In this document: positions 8,570 through 14,275 of the stretch, in pieces
Layout: every line of letters starts with the position of its first letter
Position numbering within the stretch: position 1 is the first letter of the stretch
Assembly: GCA_000827495.1 (NCBI GenBank)
Contig: KN817536.1
Coordinates: forward strand, 476,587-490,861
Length of the DNA stretch: 14,275 bases
From: Hypholoma sublateritium FD-334 SS-4
Lineage: Eukaryota > Basidiomycota > Agaricomycetes > Agaricales > Strophariaceae
Direction: 5' to 3'
Notes under the pieces: generated by a model
What the model was told of the DNA's origin: nothing
Database searches by the model: none
Seen by the model: only the letters and a program-made list of their open reading frames with translations
Position numbers and translations under genes: made by a program

Positions 8570-11500
8570 TTAACTATGATATACATATGGGTTTCTAGGG
8601 CGAATCCCTCGTGCTTTTGCCTGCGCCAGTTGTTTATTGCGCTCATCCTCTCGCTTTAGATGTAAGTCTACCATAAAGCGAAGGAAATAAAAGTCGTAGT
8701 GGCGTAGATATGGGTTCAAGTAGAAACTAGAAGCTTCCTGTAGGGATGTGGTGGACGTCCATCCGAGATCAGCGGCATTGGCAGATCCAAATACTGGCAT
8801 GAGATGGCAAGAGCGGACAATATCTGTTAATGGGATAACAGAAGCCCTGCGTCGATGATTGCGTGTTGAGTTAGAGGTTGTGAACATGCCAATATCGGCC
8901 ACTGGATTGCGAAACGGCTTGAACCACACGACGTATGCAAGCGCCGTGTCACTGCTCGCAAATTGCTCAGGCATCGCAAAAATTACTAGTACTTGTGCAG
9001 CCTGTAACCCATCAAGCGGACCTTTTTCTTGGTCACCAGGACTGACACGGACCAGTACGGTGCTCGATTTCGCAGGATGACCTCGCTTGATGCCCTGGGT
9101 TGTAACAGATGGGCGGGTGGGTTTGGTGGCATACACAGAATCTTGAATGCGCATTTCTGAGACTTCATAGATTATGGGTAATTTCAGCACGACTCTTTTG
9201 TAGACAGAGAACGTGGTGGTGTCTGTTGCGGCAATACGAACGGCGGGATAGGCCTTGGCGAGATAATCATTGAAGTGATGAACAAAGTTGATGGCGCCGT
9301 AATCTGTTGTGATGGATTGTGCAGATGCTCCCACGAAGGCGGGCTTTTTCGCAAGGTGATAGGTAAGCCCATTCTCACTGGAAACCATGTCGTTGTCTGG
9401 CTCATCTGCTCCTCCTGTATCTCGACCTTCACCAGAACCGGCATTTTCGGGGCCATCTCCCTCTGGCAGGGGCGCAGTGTATCCCGGAATTGCCCACTGC
9501 AGATATATACAGCGCTGGTGGATGGCCTCTTGTCTGCGTAACCAAACGGTCATGAACTTGATGTAGTCCCGTTTGTTGCCGGCCTGATACCCCATTTTTG
9601 CAAGGTCAATATGAAGTCGCTCAGTACCCTCCGTGTTGGATCCATCCGCCGAGCCATGTGAGCGAATTGAGTCCATGTAATGCTTTACATTATGAATTTT
9701 GCTGACATTGAAGTGTTTGCGTATTCCCAGGTCTTCAAATACGTCTTTGTTGAGATGGAACCTCTCCCAAGCCTCGTCCATCAACCGGAGGGAGTCGTCG
9801 CTATGGGTCTCGAAGTGGGCATAGTATATGAAGTCCAAAACACCCCGAACAGCAGATACAACACGCGGCTCTGTAGCACCAGCAAGAACGCCTAGGAAAA
9901 CTTCTTCCATATTCTTGTGTTCCGTGCCGGTCCATTGTGAGGTGAGCGAGATTCCTCTTTTGAAATGCCGCAGGTCCGGGTGGGGCGTCATTGCTTTGAA
10001 ACGCTCATCCACTTCGTCTTCGCTGCCAGCCATAGACTCCGTTGCCCATGCCGATATATGGTCCTTGAACACGCCTTTGTGTAGTTGATGCAATATATCA
10101 GGTGTGAAGCAGGTGAAAATATCGCAGTGTGGTAGGTCTTTCCAGAACGGGTTTACGCAGCGCAAGCTCTGCTCATCAAAACTTTCAGACCTTCCCTCGG
10201 CCACCTTTTCCTCGATGGCTTCCAGCGTTTTATCAGGATCTCGAAGGACAGAGTTTACGCGGTAGTCTCCTCGTAATTTGGGATTGACAGTACACCGCGG
10301 ACATGCGCTCTCCTTGCAACATGCCACGAGGCACTGCTCAGGGTAGTCGGCAATGTAGGTTGATAGGACGGGGAAAGTGGTGCGAATGAACCCATCGGCA
10401 CATACTACGTCAAGGCCATTTGTGCCAGCCTCCTTCAAAGGTTCGAGGATCTTGCGCATGCATTCATGGAATAGCTGATACCCCGCATCTGATCGCTGTT
10501 TCTTCGTAAAGCAGTCGAGTTTGCACACGGGAATGTAGCCAACTAGGACCATTGCTCGGGCTGTTGGTTTCCGACGTACAGCCTTCGAGACATTAGCGAT
10601 TCCAAGGTAGACTGGCCAAGCTTGTTTGTCGCCACTGAACCTTGATAAATTTGTTTTATCAGAAGATAGAATGACAGGCACCACCGTCGCCCCCTCCGGA
10701 AGCCTTTCCTGGGATGTTTGTCAGTACCTGAAGCCGAAATGCAACACAAAGAACCCACCTGCATTTGCCACCACCAGTCGCAAATCCACATCTCATTATA
10801 CTCACGATTGGTGAAGTCGCTTTTTCTGTAAACGCGCACGGGCTGATAAGACATATATTCCTGAAATGTAGGATTTCCAATGATCTCGCGAATGCATTCA
10901 ACGGGATTTCGGTGCCACAGCTCAACGTCCTCGGTATGAAAGTTCCCTGCTTTGTTGGTTTTATTCCCCGTTACTTCAAAAGATGAGCAGGTCCATTCGG
11001 GTCCAGTGGGAAGGGAATCAATTCGTTTTAGAAGTGAGCGTGCATTGTGAAATGATGGATTAACACCCTCGGCACCCATCTAGATACCGAGGGATACCGA
11101 CAGTGGTCAGTGGTGTTATTTCTGATGTGCGATGTTCTTCAACTAACCAGCTTCAATTTCAGCATCGCATTGATACGCTTCTGGCTGACGCCTGAAGTCA
11201 TGAGCCACTGGGCGAGTTCCCACTCCTCTTCGCTTTCAAAAGGTGCCCATGGTGCCTCTTTGTTTTGAATTTGTGTGTTTCTGATCTTTTCGAAGTTGCT
11301 GGTCCCCCTGCCCTTGGTCATGCCACATGCCTCGGGATAGTCCTCAATCCAGTGTTCGTTTTCAAGGTTTGTATCCTGTGTATGGTTGTAGGGTGCAGGG
11401 TCGGGTGCTGCGCGGCTACGGGAAGGCTGCCATGAGACGTCAGGCATTTCGACGGGGAATTGGCCATCTTCATGAACGGAGTATGTGTTCTCGTTTTCAT

Positions 11501-11714
11501 CGGTTTCTATTGGCTCATTTTGCGGGATAGTTAAGTCTGCCAGCTCAGAGTCGGACTCGGAATTGTTGGCATCACATTCCAATTCCATGCGCCTGCAGCA
11601 GCGTTTCGACTGCAAAATATGTGAATGTAGTCCTTTGGCCGACATTCCCGGTGCATGGCAGTAGGGGCATGTATATCGACTTGACATCGCTGTCCTTGGG
11701 GTAGGGCAATTCAT
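8570..11714 (-). CDS. Plavaka-type (CACTA-group) transposase, intact, three exons
   Basis: This is a cut-and-paste DNA transposase expected to act in the nucleus on its element's ends. Exons are 11714-11148, 11079-10759 and 10708-8570; introns are 68 and 50 bp (donors GTTAGT and GTGGGT, acceptors CTAG and CCCAG). Frame is kept at both joins and the product is 1008 residues, a usual size for the family. A C2HC finger (C16, C19, H32, C39) opens the protein, then an acidic linker. The family core follows: LPTGPEW at the start of exon 2, YNEMWICDWWWQMQ at the exon 2-3 join, then SSDKT and FSGDK (around 311-324), CADG near 400, a cysteine cluster CKESACPRC (427-435), DILHQLHKGVFKDH around 500-513, and a TEGTERLHID block near 655. 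D313, D401 and E656 or E659 are my guesses for acidic catalytic residues. There is no internal stop or frameshift. The ATG at 11687 (MSSRYTCPYC) is an alternative start. The gene is divergent from the DUF6532-type gene across 130 bp. Confidence 0.94.
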
Positions 11715-11844
11715 AGACACTAAGTCATCCTCCAGCCGCACGATGCTGCCAGCCTATCACGAGGCTTAGTCAGCCGGCATCCCAAAAAAAAACAGCGGTG
11801 TGTATTTTCTTAGCAGTGTCCTCTGCGTACCTCCACTCACAGCA
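11715..11844. promoter_or_regulatory. Divergent intergenic region shared by transposase and DUF6532-type gene
   Basis: Only 130 bp separate the two start codons, so both genes must use a common short promoter region or start inside each other's leader. It contains an A-rich run AAAAAAAAA at about 11784-11792 and TGTATTTTCTT near 11800. I see no classic TATA box. The arrangement predicts joint expression. Confidence 0.6.
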
Positions 11845-13762
11845 ATGCCATCCAAGAGCTCCACTAACAAACGCTCTAAAGGCGAGGAATCATCCTCTGC
11901 GTCAGATGATGATGATGAGCCCATAACTACATCAAAACGCAAGGCCAAACCATCGCGAAAGCAAGCTCAGATCGGTGAGTGTAGTGTCAGTTTCTGCTGT
12001 ATCTTGTCAATACACTGAGATCCTTTCTACGCAACGCAGACGAAGATGGCCTTGCTGCTGATCAGAGGAAAATGGAGCAACTCAAAAAAGATATACGAAA
12101 AAGGCAAAAATTGCTCAAAGAGGCCCGGGCCAAAGAGGCATCCAATAAAGGTATCGATCTCTGCATATACTATTTTAAGGTTTCAATGACAACTTTCCGC
12201 AGACGACAGTGATGATGATGAAGACGCCGATAGGCCAGAAAGTGAGGATGATAGTCCATCTGTAGCCAATTCAATGGGCGGCCTATCGAGCTCGGTAAGT
12301 TTTTTGCTGTTAATATAGCGCTCAAAGATGAATACGTTCCGCACATCACAGATCAGGTCACTTCCTGCAACATCCTCCGGTGCAAGTGGCACGGCTGCCA
12401 TATCCCGGGCCCCGCTCCGCCGAACTGGTGCTGCAGCTGCCAAAGGGCCCGTTCAGGCGCCTCGTGTGCCCGCCAACGCATTCAAGTCTCTTCCGGCATC
12501 AAATGTTCCCAGCAACAAGAATGATAGCGACTTGGCCTTGAGCTCCGAACCTCCCCAGCCACCCTCATCTGCGTCACCTTCAGAAGGTGCTCGATCAAGC
12601 TCTCCGGGTCTCGCTGCCCAACCACAACCCATCGGCCCACCAACCCGACAAGCAGAAGCTGGTCAAGACATACCCAAACCGTCGTTGCACCGTGAGGGTG
12701 CCGTGGTCAATCCCAAAAAACCAAAAGCTGGCGATTTCGAAGATATTGTTGAAGCCCTCATTCTTCGTGCTTCCTTCCAGTATGAAGCGTTCATCTCAAC
12801 TAAAAATGCTTACCCAGATACCGCCCTACGTCGTAAATGGGCTATAAAGGCCTGGAAATCTGCCAATGTCAACGCCGAGGAGAACTATGCGATGAATCCA
12901 ACGATCAATTCACTTGTACGTTCCGTTATTTCATTTTTTGCTAAAGTGTTACTTAATATATTGCCTCTAGATCCAGCAGCGAGGATCGCGGATACGCGGC
13001 CAGGCCGTCTCAACAATTCGCGGCCTCGTGGCAACTGTATACGGCTTTAAGAAGAGCTCAAGTGACCGCGATGTCATCGCCAACCAGAAACTTGCTCAAC
13101 AATTAAAGCCTGCCAGTGGTGCAACCTTCCATTATCAGGTACGTTTGATATATCAAACACTTTACCTATATCTAACAGCGGCCTTTGATAGAATCCGCAG
13201 ACCGCTTCGCGGTTTGGGGAACACAAAATTATCTCACGGAGCATTGAGGCTGTTTGGTTCAAAGATGCATCATCACACGGTGCCGTATTCCAAGACCTAT
13301 TCAACCCTATTCCTCTTGAAACTATCGTGTTTGTCCTCACGGTCGTGAGTCTAGCCTCTTCTTTCTTCGTCAGTTGCTATTTACTCATAAGTACTACTCC
13401 AGATCGACTTCTGTATTGATCAATGGTCTACTGGCAAATTCATGAAGGCCAAGATGTGGGAGACAAATGTCATTGAGAGGCATGCAGCGTACCGACTGGA
13501 TGTTGCTGAGTGGAATGGTTTGAATGAGGCCGTCATCGGAGGCATACGGAAGAAGTTGTATGTGCGTGCGAGGTAAGTGGCTGCTATTATTAAATCCTTC
13601 CTTTGTTTGACGGATATCATTTCTTCCAGTCGCAACACCGGTATCTCTGAACTGGCACCTGCGCAGAAAATGCTGGTTGGCACTGCGCTCGAGCGTGCCA
13701 AGGGGGATTTGGATGGATGGACGGGTGATACAGATAGCGAGATCGAGGACATGGATGATTAG
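11845..13762 (+). CDS. DUF6532-type domain protein, eight exons
   Basis: Eight exons join in frame: 11845-11974, 12040-12150, 12203-12294, 12352-12915, 12971-13138, 13192-13344, 13403-13572 and 13630-13762, with seven GT-AG introns of 52-65 bp. The product is 506 residues. The N-terminus is Ser- and Asp-rich with a basic nuclear-signal-like stretch KRKAKPSRKQ. A charged helical segment with MEQLKKDIRKRQKLLKEA follows (about 52-75), then an acidic patch and a long Pro/Ser/Ala-rich linker. From about residue 240 the globular part starts with DFEDIVEALILRA and goes on with FISTKNAYPD, VWFKDASSHG, PIPLETIVFVLT and FCIDQWSTG. This pattern resembles the Agaricomycete DUF6532 family as I remember it, a family of unknown function; the match is by eye. 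Exon 6 could also start nine bases later at 13201. A TnpA-like DNA-binding or regulatory role is suggested only by its position next to the transposase. Confidence 0.82.
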
Positions 13763-13901
13763 AGTATGCTATCCAAATTGCTGTGGATTGTTCCAATTGA
13801 ATATCCTATTTCGTGAATTGCAGTCATTGGAAAGAACTTCCCGTAGTACCAGATAGAATGTATAGATTTGGTAGAGAGAGATCTATGTCATCTATGTCGG
13901 C

Positions 13902-14079
13902 CTACCGGGTGATGTATGCCTACCTAGTCGACCTACTGAGACTATCACATAACCTACTGGGGCTACCAGATTGGGGACCACTCTACTCAACTACCATGGC
14001 TACGGCAGCCCCATAGACCTACCTAGTGAGGCCAGTTTGTCCAGATGTTTTCATCACTTCTGTGCAGCCTGATGGCTAC
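13902..14079 (-). repeat. Cluster of CTAC words, candidate right subterminal repeats
   Basis: CTAC occurs ten times (13902, 13920, 13933, 13954, 13963, 13983, 13991, 14000, 14019, 14076) and GTAG not once in this interval. On the reverse strand this reads as GTAG words such as CAGTAGG and GGTAGG, matching the cluster at 4825-4983 in inverted orientation. It begins about 140 bp after the stop of the DUF6532-type gene. Two GTAG words (13843, 13871) lie between the gene and the cluster. Confidence 0.6.
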
Positions 14080-14194
14080 CTAGATGGTCAAATATAATTA
14101 ACTCTGTGGTTTGAACTCCCTGATCTGGCACCATCCTTGCCATCGAGCCCATGGGCGCTGCGTACCGCGCAGGTCGCTGAATTCCACCAGTAGC

Positions 14195-14275
14195 CGCTGC
14201 ACTCATGTATCAACTATGGGCAGTTGCCACCTAAGGTTCATGCATCCAGGAGGGTAATTGCCCGGGGCTTTGGGC
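14195..14275. mobile_element. End of a second, related small transposon, cut off by the window
   Basis: From 14195 the sequence CGCTGCACTCATGTAT, then TATGGGCAGTTGCC, aligns without gaps to the left end of the 873-bp element (34 bp, about 7 mismatches). Further inside it shares GCATCC and a GGGTAATTGCCCGGGG variant of the repeated motif. Similarity continues upstream through CACCAGTA (from about 14185), as it does at 6957, so the real terminus may lie slightly further left. Only this end is in the window. Confidence 0.75.

Noticed and set aside
6966..11760. The small transposon's ends as the ends of the transposase element
   Set aside because: The end at 7838 faces left and the next end at 14195 faces right, so the transposase gene lies outside both copies rather than between a matched pair.
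13420..13752. 110-codon minus-strand open frame
   Set aside because: Antisense to exons 7-8 of the DUF6532-type gene, which has in-frame splice joins.

Overview
The window looks like nuclear DNA of a filamentous basidiomycete, most likely an Agaricomycete. The evidence is three spliced genes with very short GT-AG introns (about 49-68 bp), a Plavaka-type transposase and a DUF6532-type protein. Both of those families are known to me as multicopy in mushroom-forming fungi. The genus cannot be named from the sequence. I see no tRNA, rRNA, CRISPR array or bacterial-style operon.

Layout. Bases 1-1330 are repeat DNA: a 161-bp tandem repeat, then a roughly 61-bp tandem repeat, then a strikingly regular 37-bp repeat of nine indel-free units. 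Bases 1330-4820 hold no gene I can support, only faint dispersed repeats. A strand-biased cluster of GTAG words lies at 4825-4983. It is followed by a spliced coiled-coil gene on the minus strand (5085-6106), a GC-rich stretch of direct repeats (6612-8220) interrupted by an 873-bp non-autonomous transposon with 65-bp terminal inverted repeats (6966-7838), an intact minus-strand Plavaka transposase gene in three exons (8570-11714), and a divergent plus-strand DUF6532-type gene in eight exons (11845-13762). The right side closes with a mirror-image cluster of CTAC words (13902-14079). The window ends inside another copy of the small transposon's terminal sequence.

Interpretation. The transposase and the DUF6532-type gene are head to head, with only 130 bp between start codons. 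The GTAG cluster starts about 100 bp beyond the stop of the coiled-coil gene, and its inverted counterpart starts about 140 bp beyond the stop of the DUF6532 gene. This symmetry suggests that all three genes form one large CACTA/Plavaka-type element of roughly 9 kb (about 4.7-14.1 kb in the window), with the two extra proteins as possible accessory factors comparable to the second protein of plant CACTA elements. The exact terminal inverted repeats and target duplications were not found, so the element boundaries and the accessory roles are inference.
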